Position numbers and translations under genes: made by a program. DNA of 64,000 bases from Talinum fruticosum. Its lineage: Eukaryota; Streptophyta; Magnoliopsida; Caryophyllales; Talinaceae. Positions 37,555-58,063 of the stretch are shown here, piece after piece; position 1 is the first letter of the stretch, and every line of letters starts with the position of its first letter. The notes beneath the pieces were generated by a model. That model made no database searches. It saw nothing but the letters and a program-made list of their open reading frames with translations, and was not told the origin of the DNA. The DNA is taken from positions 8,031,501-8,095,500 of the forward strand of contig JAITYX010000005.1 in assembly GCA_021018815.1 (NCBI GenBank), read 5' to 3'.

Positions 37555-38690
37555 GGAGGAACAACAAATATGAAAGAACCTTCATGATCCATTGACGATA
37601 TCGTATCACTTCCTTTGGCTTACACAACTATTTCAGAAATCTATTCTGTGAATATCCATGATGAAGCTACCTCATCTAATAGCAAACTCCTATTACCCTG
37701 TGCTGTTACAACTTACAACCCTTCCATGGAACTCAAGATGACAGGTTACCCAATAAAATCTCTATCATATGAAAATCATTTCGAATCATTTTTAAGAGAA
37801 GCAACAACAATTCATAATACCAAAATCGAGATGAGTTAAAACCAACAACGATAATAAATGGGAAATGATTTTTGGTATGGAGAGAGCTTAATCCCCTGTC
37901 ATACTTTCACCCTTATCATTCTGCTCAAATAACCACATCTAAAGAACAAATGGTCTTTAATCTCTATCCTATTATTGTAGATACCACAATACCATTGTTA
38001 AGTAGAGGATTTTACACGGTTGTTCTGTAGAAAAAGACCTAGTGAAATTTTTAGTGGGATATGTAGAACAAAGTTCATCAATGGAGGGTAATTTGAAAAA
38101 AAGAGTGTTCCATCAGACTTCAATAGGGTGGTGCCTTATCAACTCAATGAGCTTTTTGTGTCTGTTACTAGTCCATCACTAGCTGACTCACTTGATAATT
38201 TCAATGGCGAGGAGGAATCACTTTGGTCAAAAATGAGGGTGATATAAAATGTGTTGGCCTAGTAACAGACACAAAAAGCTGGGGAGACTAAACACAAATG
38301 GCAGGTTGATAAATATACAAACTCAGATCTAAAATTTTTGTCCTTTATGCTTCAACCGCAGAAAAGATAACGCACAACTATTCTTCAGGTATGCTGTTAG
38401 CCAGAGTGTGATACAAAATGTGTTGACCTACATGAAGTTGAAATTGAGTATAGTCTTTGTGACAGAGATTGAGAAGAGGGCCCCATGAGATTGCATATGA
38501 ACAAGCTTCAGAAAATGATGCCTACGCTAAGTATTTCAGTTACAACTTATGGCATTTGGAGTGCTAGAAACGCAAATTTGTTTAGAAATGATCAGCAAGA
38601 GACACAAGAAATTACAACCAATTGTAAATTTCTAGACCCAGAAACCAATTAAGTATAAAAGTTGAGAGAAAGAATTCCAGTATCTCTTTG
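37555..38690. other. Unrecognised sequence with a short perfect inverted repeat
   Basis: No gene family is recognised here, although a 74-codon plus-strand frame at 37615-37839 is free of stops. It contains inverted arms agctttttgtgtctgttact(ag) at 38150-38171 and 38259-38280. A direct repeat of gatayaaaatgtgttgrcct occurs near 38240 and 38410. Confidence 0.45.
38150..38280. repeat. 22-bp perfect inverted repeat with 87-base spacer
   Basis: The arms 38150-38171 and 38259-38280 are exactly complementary and similarity continues inward for a few bases. This could form a foldback of small-RNA size, or be the remains of a tiny transposon. Confidence 0.6.
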
Positions 38691-38848
38691 TGGATAACTA
38701 GCGAAGAATCAGTCAGCAAATGCCAAATTAGGGTTTCCACAGAAGCAGACAAAGAGAGAGCGCTGATTCACGGACGACGGAAGAAGAGCGACGATGACGG
38801 AAAAGCTTCCGGCTTCGGTTCACCGGTGAGATGGCGGAAGACGACGGC

Positions 38849-38875
<27 letters not shown>
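38849..38875. repeat. (GA)n microsatellite
   Basis: About 13 GA units inside a purine-rich stretch (CT-rich on the minus strand) that resembles a plant 5' UTR. Confidence 0.9.
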
Positions 38876-38880
<5 letters not shown>

Positions 38881-38990
38881 AGGGGATGGTGAGCAGCAAA
38901 AGACGATGGACAGAGAGAGACACAGAGCGTGCGAGAGTTAGGAGGAGACAGAGCGTGTGAGACTGTGAGAGTTGGGGGAGCAGCAGAACC

Positions 38991-40399
38991 ACGGTGGCCC
39001 GGTACCTGCCCAGTCCAGGCCTGAAAAGTTACTTAATGGGTGGCCTATTTCATGCCCAATCCATTTAAATTATCAAATGGGTTTTGACCCTATTTTTCAA
39101 TTTCACCCAATTAAACCCATTGAACACCCTGTCCAATGCCTAGATCTAGTCACATCCAACATGCATCAATCTTTATAATTTCTTTCACACTAAAAACAAT
39201 TAAATTACGCACTCAAATAGGTCGAGATAGGTAATATTTAATATATTTGTCCTTCCTTTAAGAAGTTTAAGAATATATATATATATATATATCATTTTAA
39301 CTTGTTAACAACAAGTGTCGGTTTCCACTTTCCAGGATACTCTTTTTCTAATGTGAGATCAAATTGTAAAAATTGTAACTCTCCATTGTCGCCCCACTTC
39401 GCTCTCCTTTATTCAACTTTAATTTTTCCTTGGCTTTTTCCACCTTTCTGTTGCAATCTGATACCTTTTTTTTGTTATTTTTATTTTTCTCACTGCAATC
39501 TGATGTTATTAATTAATTACTTGCTTAATTATTTTTTATTGCGTATGTTAGAGAGGGCTTTAAATTTTAAGCCATCTTGTCAGATTTAGTCTACAAAGAC
39601 AAATGTCCACACATCTACATTAGTCTATTTATTTTTGGATAAGGCACAAAATTTATATACGTGAAATTTGAATTCAGTTTCTCAATAACAATGCTTTATC
39701 AATTCCAGTTAAATCAACTTATGTCTATTATAATTGTTTATTTTCGAATATGGTTGTAACTAATGATATACCTATTAATCTATATAGTGTCAAATTTAAA
39801 ACATTTATATTTTTTATATATATTTTGAATACTGTTTTTTCAACTAACATTTACAAAAAAAAGGTGTGTCCACTCCAATTTGAAACACATTCTTTAATGG
39901 GCCTCTTTAATGGTCCAATAACTATTCCGTTAATGTCATATGGGGTTTTTTCCCTTTAGGTTAATCAATCATTGGAAGTGGCCCTCTAGGATTTGTTATG
40001 GGGATTGAAGGTGAATTTTCCGACCATTTTGTTCCCATCAGTAGCTATCTAAAGGAGAATTTGCACAAAAAAAAAAAAAGGAAAAGGAAACTAGTTTTGA
40101 GCAACCAAAGTTCCTTACAAATGATCAAATTTGGACCTTTAGAATGTGAGCTCTTTGCTTTAACGGGGCACCCTTCATGCTAGCTTTAAAAAGAATTTGA
40201 CAGTTGATCAATTTAGACCTTTTCACTTTCCCATGGAAGATTTCCATGACAGTATTACTGAATCTACAAATTATATCTGTGATGTAAACTCATATGAAGC
40301 ACAGGTATCGACATATTCATGTGGATATGTGCAAGCTTGGGCTCATTCTCGCGTTTCCCCTAGAAAAGAAGGGAGGAGAGGGAGGGAGATAGTTATGGG
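38991..40399. other. Intergenic sequence downstream of the AGPase gene
   Basis: AT-rich, no gene recognised. It probably includes the AGPase 3' UTR close to 40400. A short TA run lies at 39275-39292. GC-richer phrases at 38985-39145 (cccaatccattta, aatgggttttgaccc) look like old transposon ends. Confidence 0.45.
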
Positions 40400-48292
<7,893 letters not shown>

Positions 48293-50584
48293 TCTCTTGC
48301 TTCAGAGCTTAATGAACGACACCAAATCAATCACCAAGTACTTATTCTAGGATTTTTTTGAACTATGTAATGTAGTCAGGTAAGCAATTTTGATGATGAA
48401 AATGTTGATGTGGGATTGGGGGTGAGGTGTTAACTGACATAATGGGAGAGTGAATCCAGACATTTTATCCAAAGTTGATCACATCCACCAGTTTGTTTTT
48501 TGTTTGTGTTCTTGTTGTAGTTGTATAGATCTCTCTCTTTGAAAGTTATGGCTGTTACAATTTGGGCCTTCTAGTCTTCCATCTTAGGCCCTCCTACTTG
48601 TATCTTATTACGAATATGGGAATATTCTTATTGGCCAATGCTCTTTGTTGTTTCTTATTTTTTTCTGTCTTATATAAAATTTTACTATATGGTAGGTTCT
48701 TGAAATAGTAACTCTTGACTTTTACCTGGGTTCTTACTTAAGAGGCAGTATGAGACTTCACCTTAAAATGAATTATTAATTACCCGTGCTCTTAAAAAGT
48801 CATCCTTAATAAATTTGTCTTAGTATAACAATTCTGTACTACAGTCTTACCTAAACATTTGTGTTCTTAAAATTTAAGTTAAAAGACTCATTTAATATAG
48901 ATTTTGTTTAATATTGCTTAGCTGAAGAATTTAAATTTCATAGTAAGCTTATATTTCAGCATAGTTGTAAAAACTGTAAGGAATTGTAATTCATGTAAGA
49001 TAGCTGTAAAGTTAGTTATAAAAAGTTATAAGGAGTTGTAAGCAATTGTAAAGAGGTATAAACAATTATAAAAAACTGTAAAAGTTGTAAAATAAAGCTA
49101 AATATAACAGGACATTCAATCTTATTTCCCATAATTAAGGGTAAAAAAAGTCAGAGCAATGAAGTAAGAATTTAAGATGTTCAACACTGTTCACTCATAT
49201 ATATTCACCAAACATGGTCACAAGGTGAACTAATCCAGTTTCATTGCTCTTCTTAGATCCAGATATGGCGTTATGGCAAATATTAATTTATTATTGACTG
49301 AAAAAAATATAAAAGAAACCAAATAAGTTGGAATTGATCTTGTTTTAGTTTTGGTCATCTAAGGATGTTTTAGTTTTCTATTAAAAAAAAAGGGCGTATG
49401 ATGTTTTAGTTATTATTTTAAACTGTTAAAACCAATTTAAAGAAAAACTAAAATAAATGTGTATTGTCTTATCAAAAAATAAAATAAAATAAAAAGCATC
49501 TTTCTAAGTGCACCTCTTTGGAACAATTCTACAACTTGAAATCGTTAATCTCACAAAAAATAAAAGGTATGATACATGTACTAACTATATTTTCATGGAT
49601 ATTAGTTTTAACTTAATTGACAAAACTATAAATTATTATCATAAATTTGGATTCAAATCCCACCTATATTAATCTTTACTTATTTATCAAAAGAAAAAAA
49701 AAGTAAATAGTATACTTTTGGGGCTAATCTTTTTGTTACTTAAGTCAAAACTTTAACTTATGGTTATATGGGATAACCAAACTTGCTTTTGCAATGTTTG
49801 TCTCCAAGGAATATGCTTTTGTGGCTAAGTATGAGTTTTTTTGGTACTTCAAATGGCGGAAACCAAATTTTGGTCATATTCCATTACTTGTTAGTCTGTC
49901 TTAGATCTTAATATTTGTGTTCGTTTTGTTCTTATAGTTCATCTATAAATACATCCCTTCCTTTTTTTTTTTTTTTTCCTCAGGATTTTTGCGGTTTGTA
50001 CTAAACAATGAGATGGATGATAAATTAGTGTGAAATTTTTATGCATACCAAAATTTATAAAATGATATGCATCTTGATATAAGATACCTCAGAAGCATCT
50101 TATCTCAATTTCAAAGTTACACTATCATGTATTAAATTGAAAAAAATGGTTTCATTGAATAGTGTGATGGTATTGCGACATATGAACTGTGTAATCTCAT
50201 CTTCTATGTGTAAATTTTCATAAAAACACTTATGGTACATCCTTGTGGATAAGATTGGTCCAATTAAGGTGTAATTTTATTTCTGTTGGTGTAACCGACG
50301 GATACTAAAACTTTATAATTGATAACTAATATAACTATTAAAAATATGGTGATTTTACACCATATTAACATATTAATTTGAGTTGAAATAAAATGTTTAA
50401 GAGATGTCTTATCCAAGACATATATCATCACCTAATCAAATTATGCATGTTTGTATTGATAACTAAACTTGTTTTTTTTTTTTTTTATAAAAAAAGTCTC
50501 CTTTTATAATTCGAATCATTAGTTTTGGAGAAAATTTTAAATTATCATTTGTGGATTTCTATTAACTTATGTAATAATATTAGA
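48293..50584. other. Upstream region of the AGPase gene and intergenic DNA
   Basis: The AGPase promoter and 5' leader must lie in the first few hundred bases, but I cannot identify a certain TATA box. The rest is AT-rich without genes. A degenerate minisatellite lies at 48966-49095. Confidence 0.5.
48966..49095. repeat. Degenerate minisatellite (ttgtaa/ttataa units)
   Basis: About nine units of 12-16 bases of the form (a)gttgtaa(a)/attataa(a)aa, for example agttataaggagttgtaagcaattgtaaag. Confidence 0.6.
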
Positions 50585-53500
50585 TGTTTATGGAGAAACT
50601 GCTGGTGAGGTAAGAGGGAGAATCTAGGTTTACTATTCAACGAGTTGTCGTTAATGAGGGGGGCAAAGCCTTTCATTAACGAAAATTCAAAGATTAAAAA
50701 GTTTTATTCACAGTATTCAAGGAGAAAGCTTACCTAGTATTGGTAGGCTATTTACTTGGAAGAAATTCTTTAAAGGTCAACTCATTTATGAAAGACTAGA
50801 CAGAGCGGTTGCGAGAAAGGATTGGATTGATCTTTATCCCAAGCTGTTCTATTTCCTATAGGCCATTTTCCTGTTCGGATAATTGCTATATTCCGCTCAA
50901 TACAGATCCCGATATTCCACATAGTTGGAGACGAAATTTGAGATTTCAGAATAATTGGTCTCATTATGATGAAGTCAAAAAGATCATTAAAGATCAATGG
51001 AGGGCTTAGCTTAGAGGAACTAATATGTTCAAATTCGTTTGTAAACTTAAGAATATCAAAAGCAACATCAAAAAATGGAACAAGAGCACTAGTAATAATT
51101 TATGTAAACAGATTGAGAAGAACACCTTGCAATTACAAAAGGCGGAAGATAGATTGATTGTTGATCCCTGCAGCTTTAGACTTCGTAGTTAGCATTCATG
51201 GCTTATTAAGCAACGAGAAAAACTTTTTATGTTTAATCAAAAATATTGGGGAAAATACTATAGGAAAGAATGGTTAACAAAGGGTGAGAGGAACTCTAAA
51301 TTCTTTAACGAGATGCTGAACCTTTAAGAAACATAGAATGAATATTTCTCAAATCAAGGATGATTCGGGTGTGTGGATTAGTGACAAAGGAATTATCAAA
51401 CGAAATTTATTACAAACTTCACCAATAGATTCCTCACACAAAGGCAACACTCTGGTCCGATCAATCTGAATCTTAAGTCTGCTTATCTCAAATACGGATA
51501 ACCAGGAACTTATTTCTACGATAACGTAAGAAGAAATTAAAAATGTTGTATTCCGGATGAACCCCGCCAAAGCTCCAGGACTCGATGGATTCGGAGCAGG
51601 ATTTTTCAACATCATTGGGACATTATTTGAAATGATGTGATCCAATGTGTTTTGGAATTTTTAGAAATGGAAAACTACTCGGAGAGATCCACCATACCTT
51701 CATTGCACTTATTCCTAAAGTGGATAATCCATCTTCTATGGCATAATATAGACCAATTAGTCTATGCAACAGTTTATATAAGATTATATCCAAAATCATT
51801 GTAAATAGATTGAGACCAGCTCTTCAAAAGATTATTAGTCCATATCAAAGTGTCTTTGTTCCCGATAGGGACATACATGATAACATCCTACTTACACATT
51901 AAATCATTAATAAATTTGGGAATATTAAAGGGAAACAGGCATACATTGGACTCAAACTTGATACGGAAAAAGGCTTATGATAGAATTGAATAAGATTTTA
52001 TTTTTACTTGTCTCAAAGAACTTAGGTTTCATGATACCGGATTAGTTGGATTAGAGAATGTATCTCTTCGTCACATAATCTTTGATTATCAATGATGAAT
52101 CATGTGATTTTTTAGACCAACTAGAGGTCTTAGGTAGGGAGACCCTTTGTCTCCATATCTCTTTATTATCTATATGGATGCCCTCGCATATAGATTACAT
52201 ATGGCTATGCAACCTAAATCGGGTATTGGGATCAAGATTTCTCCTAACACTCAGAAAATTTCGTGCTTACTCTTTGCGAGATGATAGTCTTCGCTATGTA
52301 AAATTAATCATGGAACATGTTTCAAGCTTAGCAATATCTTGAATGAATTTTGTACTCTTTCCGCCAACCAGTTAATTTTCACAAGTCGGTTCTTATATTT
52401 TCCAAAAATGCAACATCTGCTGATAGATCAATTGTTGCATCCATTTTTAATATATCTCATAGAGATTCTTTGGGGAAATATCTTGGTTGTCTAGTTTTCC
52501 AAGGAAGATCTAATAGTCATAACTTTGCTGACCTCTTGACTAAAACAGATAATAAGTCTGCAGAGTTAGAAAGCTAACTCGTTATCTAAAGCAGGGCAAG
52601 TTGTTCTTATACAATCCAATTTAGAATCACTACCTGCACATACTATGCAATGCTTCAAATTACTTAAGAGTACTCCCTCCTCATTGGATAAGATCAATAG
52701 AGATTTCTTTTTTTTTTTTTGAGCAAATCCGAGGATGTTAAAGGCCTTTCTCTTATTGCTTGGGACAAAGTTTGTTTGCCAAAAAGATAGGGGCCCTCGG
52801 CCTTAGGATCGGAGGCTTTTAATCAAGCCTTTATTTGTAAATTCATATGGAAATATCTTAATGAGACAAATAAATTTTAGGCTTAAATCATGCGAGGTAA
52901 ATATTCTCTAAATGATGATTTTTTTCTTACGAAAGTCTAAACTTTCTGACTCTTGGGTATGGAAATGTCTACTAAAAGAGAGGGATCTTTTTAAAAGAGG
53001 ATTAAATTGGAAAATTGGTAATGAGAAGGTTACAAAATTTTGGCATGATAACTGGTGTAGGCAATCATCACTACTCCAAGTACTATGATTAGACTAGAAA
53101 TGATTTACCACCATTAGATGCTACAATTATTATCTATATTAATTCCGATAAAGAATGGAACATTCGAGTATCTCTCATCTTTTCTCCCTTTGGAGATCTA
53201 TAGGAACATACAGAGTCTTCTTATCCCCCAACATGATATGGAAGACACGGTTTGTTGGGTTTTATCGAGTTTAGGAAAATTCTCTATGAAATCAATAACT
53301 TGGAATACATATAAACTTGAGGATCATAATCAAGTTTTGGAGGCAGGGGTAGATTTAGAAGATGGATATTATGCCTAAAACAAAAATCTTTTATGGAAAA
53401 TTCACCATAAAGCCATAGCAACACGAGATGCACTTTTGAAAAGAGGGATAAATGTGTCTAATATTTGCCCAATTTGCCTTCAAAATGAGGAATCAATCGA

Positions 53501-54419
53501 TCATCTCTTCGCTACATGCCCTCACGTAATAGACACTTGGGAAAAAAGCCTACATTCATAAATGGATCGATATCAATATTGGGCAACTCCATTTGATGTC
53601 TCTTTTTGAGATAATCCAAAGAGTCGGGAATCTCAATAAGCCAACACAGCTTGGTTCGGGCAGCTTATCTAATATGGAGCATCCGGAAGAGTAAGAATGA
53701 TATTGTTTTTAATAATAGGTACAACCCAAGTAGCTACCATAATTAAAGCTAAAAGATTATGGGCACAATGGAAAATAAGAGGAAAAATTTGATGTTCCTA
53801 TTCCCCTTTCTTTATCACATCACCCTCATCCTTACTATCCCACATCTAACCATCTCATCAAATGTGAGAAGCCGCTGAGGGATTCATCAAAATCAACTTT
53901 AATGGGTCAAAATCATCTACAACAACAGCTGGGGAGGATTTGTCATCAGAAGGTAGGAAGGTAGATTTGTCAAAGCAGGAGTGTCAAATTTGGGGCTAAC
54001 CTCGGTCTTGGTAGCTGAAGCCATGGCTATGAGAAATGGAGTTCAAGCTGCTGTTCGTGCAAGTTATCTTTGTATTGCTATCGAAGGGGATAATCAAACC
54101 GTAATCAAGACTCTACGTGGGGAGTACCAACCGCCGTAGGAGATCCATACCCTAATTCAGGATACGCTCCTTTATCTTAGTGAGAGTAGTCATGTTCTTA
54201 TCATGCACCGGTTTCGAGAAGGCAATAGGGCTGCTGATTGGGTAGCTAGAATTGGTATTTTTGTATTCCATACCTTGTGTTGGGACGTTGTTCCTTCTTC
54301 TTCTTCTTCTTCTTCTTCTTCTTCTTCTCTCTCCATTCTTCCGGAGGACCATTTGGGTAAAACAATTGTGAGAACGAATGTCTAATAGTTGTTTGTTTTA
54401 CTCATTCAAAAAAAAAAAA
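50585..54419 (+). pseudogene. 5'-truncated, decayed LINE (L1-type) with reverse transcriptase, zinc-finger and RNase H remnants
   Basis: The order is that of plant L1-like ORF2. The end of the endonuclease lies near 50745-50830 (KKFFKGQLIYERLDRAVARK). A linker with WLTKGERNSKFF follows at about 51270. Reverse-transcriptase blocks follow: PNTQKISCLLFADDSL near 52240-52300, preceded by GD-PLSPYLFI-like sequence at 52135-52180, plus SPYQSVFVPDRDIHDNILL at about 51840. A zf-RVT domain lies at 53390-53550 (KIHHKAIATRDALLKRGI, ICPICLQNEESIDHLFATCP). The RNase H domain lies at 53890-54265 (INFNGSKSSTTTAGG, LVAEAMAMRNGVQAA, HRFREGNRAADWVARIG). It ends in poly-A at 54408-54419. Many stops and shifts make it dead. 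The 5' end is missing, as usual for LINE copies. Confidence 0.88.
54291..54328. repeat. (TTC)n microsatellite
   Basis: About eleven TTC units near the 3' end of the LINE remnant. Confidence 0.9.
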
Positions 54420-55607
54420 CCACGTTTAAGACAAAATTTTGCATTATTCGAGTATATATACATTTCTTCCCACAATTGTAAATTTGTACAAATTACCAAT
54501 TATTAATTGTGATCATCAAATTTGTTTGTATTTTTTATTTCGGTTTCGAGTTTTTGCGCTACTCACTATTCTTAAACAATATTAAGACGATCAAATACAA
54601 ATTTAAAGTAATTAAATACGATTAAGATTCGGGGTGTTACACATTTAACCTCTTACTCTTACATTTTACCTTCATGACCTCGCACGTTATGTTGTTGAGA
54701 AATGATCAATGTAGACCACGTCGTAACCCCTTTCCTTGATGACCTTTCGTGTGCCTTGATTGACTTGGGGGTAAGGTGATAAAAATTTCTTCATATGAAA
54801 TTGTAGGCTTGATATCCATTCTTGTATGTTTTTTCAGCCAACTCTTGCTTAACCATGGCACACCATTTGGAGCTTTCGCTAAATATAACTTGGTTAGCCA
54901 ACCACATGGTCTCGAGGCCATCTTCTTTGCTTCCATTTGGGATGCCACATCATCAAGTGTATCCATCAATCCCATATGACTTTTTACTGCTCTCTCCCTA
55001 TTTTGACAGGGAAGTTGTGGAACAGAGGGTGTAGTTATGATCTTATGCTTCCGTAGTGAACGAGGCGGTTCACTTGGAGGTTGTGCAACCTATTCTTGTT
55101 GAGGTCGTACGAAGATCCCTGCATGACATGAATTAGGAGCTCGCGGAAACATGGCTCAGGACTTTTTGCCCACAACTTATCAAAGGTCACCGAGTCAAAG
55201 CTAGAGTCGAGACTAATGAAGCCTCGTCTCGCAGATTTTGAAGATTGTTTTGGTGCTTGGGAGTAACTAGCGCTAGTCGTCTTACCAAGCTGTGTGTTAT
55301 GCTAAGGTGAGGTCGGCCAACTAGGGGCTTTCTCCACAAGGTCGACTCTCCCTTTACAACCACCTTCTGTCTTATTTTTTTGGTATTGTTTTTTTGTTTT
55401 TAAAGTATAATCCTTGATCTTCGTGTATCATTTATTGAACTTCTTTATACTCGTTATTTTGTGCACTTTGATGGAAGTAATGCACGTGTCAATTTTGTAT
55501 CAAGATTAGTTCTACTCGTTGTACTCGCATACTCGCTGGGCATTTATAAATGTTAGAAATTTGCTACTCGTTATTCACTACTTGAACTTCTTAATTTTTA
55601 CTTCTTT
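54420..55607. other. Fragment with an LTR-like end and an unrecognised coding remnant
   Basis: At 54629-54642 the sequence ttcggggtgttaca reads, inverted, TGTAACACCCCGAA, the same type of end as the two solo-LTR-like insertions; the rest of that LTR was not found. A minus-strand frame at 54706-54975 (GWLTKLYLAKAPNGVPWLSK region) looks like an old protein fragment, possibly continuing with breaks to about 55300. I do not recognise the family. Confidence 0.4.
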
Positions 55608-56093
55608 TGTTAGGGAAAATGATAATGAAGACCATCAACACAAACCCAAAATCCAATATGTTGAATTAATAGAACAAGTATAATAGAACGTACTGAATCC
55701 ATATTTGCTATAAGCTCTCCTTTAGTGACATGGTTAGGTCTTCCACATTTACACGTATTATTAATAAAACCCTTAGACTACTTTTTGTGGTCTCACAATC
55801 TCTCCGATAATGGGACGTGAGAGAGAATTAATTCACTCATGTGACCTAGAGACCATAACCTTTATTTATAATCATACCTTTCTAGGGTTTTGATACACTA
55901 CTTGTTCAGCCCATCACGGAACAATAGTGGGTCACCGGTCTCTACACATGTAAAACCCACACCTTACTAGATATATTAAAGCCCAATTAATTGTAACCTC
56001 ATCGGATCGCTTTTAGTTTGGGCTATAACTATGACAATCCTTAAGATACATATTTAATCACATATAAGTTTATCGTTGGATTATGATCTAACA
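55608..56093 (-). repeat. 3' LTR of a Ty1/copia retrotransposon
   Basis: On the minus strand the block starts TGTTAGATCATAATCC and ends CATTTTCCCTAACA, with TGTTAG...CTAACA ends as in copia LTRs. Length 486 bases. A purine-rich caaatggcaaat directly precedes it on the minus strand, as expected for a polypurine tract. It lies downstream of the copia polyprotein remnants in the right orientation. The matching 5' LTR was not found in the window. Confidence 0.7.
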
Positions 56094-56501
56094 ATTTGCC
56101 ATTTGAGCTATATGTAACCTTACAATATGTACCAATCAAATTTTGAGCTCAACATTACTGTCATTATAACAATATATCTAAACCAATCCCGTCCATCAAT
56201 AATATCAACATAAGACCAAAGCGACCTTCATTACATCATTGTAACTCGACCCATCAATGATCACTTATGCTAACACAAAAGAATGACATGGATCATGATG
56301 TGGATGTGTAGCATGAAAATTTCATGTGATATGATCTCAACATGTTTATTTTCAATTGGTCCACCTTAAACTTTAGTGTGATCTAAAATATAAACAGAGT
56401 ATAAGGAAAACTTTAATGTGACTTTATTTCTACGGAAAATATCCTTATAACCAAAAACCAAATTACATAAGTTAAATGTGCATCTAAATTACAAACTCCC
56501 A
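56094..56501 (-). other. 3' untranslated part of the copia element
   Basis: Lies between the LTR and the inserted CACTA element. No frame is conserved here. It continues at 58064 on the other side of the insertion. Confidence 0.5.
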
Positions 56502-56882
56502 CACTACTACGAAAACCACTTTTAACTACAGTCAATTTACGACGGTTAAAAGAAAAGACCGTCATGAAAAATGAGGCGGTGACATTTTTGTAAATAATCG
56601 GCCTTTTAGAACACCTATGATGACGATTCATGTAAAAGAATCGTCATTGGGGTAGAGCTGTCAACTTTTAACTATGGTTCTAAAAAGAATAGTAGTCATA
56701 AATTGTATATGTGATGACGGTTAACTTAATGAACCATTGTTAAAAGTGGAGTTCACATTTAACAACGGTTCTTTAAGTTGAGCCGTCATTAAATGTCTTA
56801 AAAATTTAGGGTGAAGGCCTTTTTATTTCTAAAACCCTATTAACATCTCGCCTCTATCTCTCTCTAGCCGCTAAAATCCCTC

Positions 56883-56919
<37 letters not shown>

Positions 56920-56944
56920 TGGTCTCTTCCATTGAATGTCCTCC

Positions 56945-57135
56945 CCCCACCCTCTCTCTCTCTAGTCTCCGGAGTTCCCACCCCTCCAGTCTTCCTCTCT
57001 CCGATCTCCGGCGTTCCCACCATTTGAGTCTCCCTCTCTTTGGTCTTCTTACTCGAGTCTCCTCTCTCTCGGTCTCCGGCGTTCCCACTACTCGAGTCTT
57101 CCTCTCTCTAGTCTCCGGCGTTCCCACCACTCGAG
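56945..57135. repeat. Diverged short tandem repeats (tctccggcgttcccacc units)
   Basis: Roughly four to five units of 25-60 bases containing ctctctctagtctccggcgttcccaccactcgagtc variants inside the CACTA element, just behind its CT-rich leader. Confidence 0.65.
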
Positions 57136-57422
57136 TCTTCTTGTTGTCTCTCACGATGTTTCCAGCAAGTTCCGGAACCTTGACTGGTTCTAGCAGGTTG
57201 AGAGAGTTAAAGAGAGAGGGAAGTACCTCGGCGGCTTCGTCGATGGATTTTGGCTCGCAGGAATGAGCCGAACCCTAGGGTTTTTGGCTCTTCTTATTGC
57301 GTCTATTTGCCAAGCCTTGTCTCCGATTCTCACCGATCTGCTGCTATTGAGATCTTCAAGCCTATCAATGGATCCTTTAAGAGGTCTCCTCATAAATCCT
57401 TCTTTGTTTTTCGTCATTTTTT

Positions 57423-57632
57423 GTTGACGATTGTTGTAACAATGGTTGTTTTTATTGTTTCTTTTAAGTGCGATTCAATTGTTTGTCATTTTTTGTTGAC
57501 GATTGTTGTAACAATGGTTGTTTTTATTGTTTCTTCTAAGTTCAATTCAATTGTTTGTCATTTTTTGTTGACGATTGTTGTAACAATGGTTGTTTTTATT
57601 GTTTCTTCGAGTTCGATTCAATTATTTGATAG
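57423..57632 (+). repeat. Three 72-bp tandem repeats in an open frame
   Basis: gttgacgattgttgtaacaa starts at 57423, 57495 and 57567, exactly 72 bases apart. The repeats are in frame in a 129-codon plus-strand frame (57250-57639), giving a 24-residue hydrophobic unit with FLLTIVVTMVVFIVS as core. The copies are nearly identical, so the amplification is recent. It is unknown whether the frame is translated. Confidence 0.85.
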
Positions 57633-58063
57633 AGCATAAGAAATATGGTTCGTACTTACCGCTAAATTCTCTTCCTTCTCATTGGCTTTTAGATTTTTAA
57701 GATTTGGGTTGTTTTTCTTCGTTTGTTTTTCTAGTGTTCAAATCTATTCTATTGTTCGAATCCGAGATTGTTTTTACTTGTTTGAGTAATTTTGAGTTGT
57801 ATAATTTGAACAATTTGAGCCCGGAGTTCAAAACTTGCCTCCTTGAGAAATTTATTTTTTAAAATAATTGTACCTATAACTACAGATTATTTCTCCGTAA
57901 CCGTAGTTATAGGTGCTCTTTAACTACGGTTTTTGAATTGCAGTGAAAGGTGGTATATACAATGACGGCCAAATACAAACGACGCCCAAATACACGACGC
58001 TTGTTAACCGTCGTGAAATGTCATTTTTAACCGTAGTTAAAAGTGGTTTCTATAATAGTGCCA

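Larger units (their letters stand above)
56502..58060 (+). mobile_element. Non-autonomous CACTA element inserted in the copia retrotransposon (target duplication CCA)
   Basis: The left terminus CACTACTACGAAAACCACTT and the right terminus, inverted, CACTATTATAGAAACCACTT are flanked by CCA on both sides (56499-56501, 58061-58063), the 3-bp duplication of CACTA elements. The left end is type A (gacatttttgtaaataa...ccttttagaacacc) and the right end type B (cgtcgtgtatttgggcgtcg), so it belongs to the 18-33 kb family in plus orientation. Length 1559 bases. Inside are a (CT)n leader (56886-56916), diverged ctccggcgttcccacc repeats and three 72-bp repeats. It carries no transposase. Confidence 0.92.

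Noticed and set aside
33770..39146. A large hAT-like element with ctagggctgggcaacggg at the left and an inverted similar phrase at the right
   Set aside because: The inverted match is weak and the 8-base flanks do not agree.
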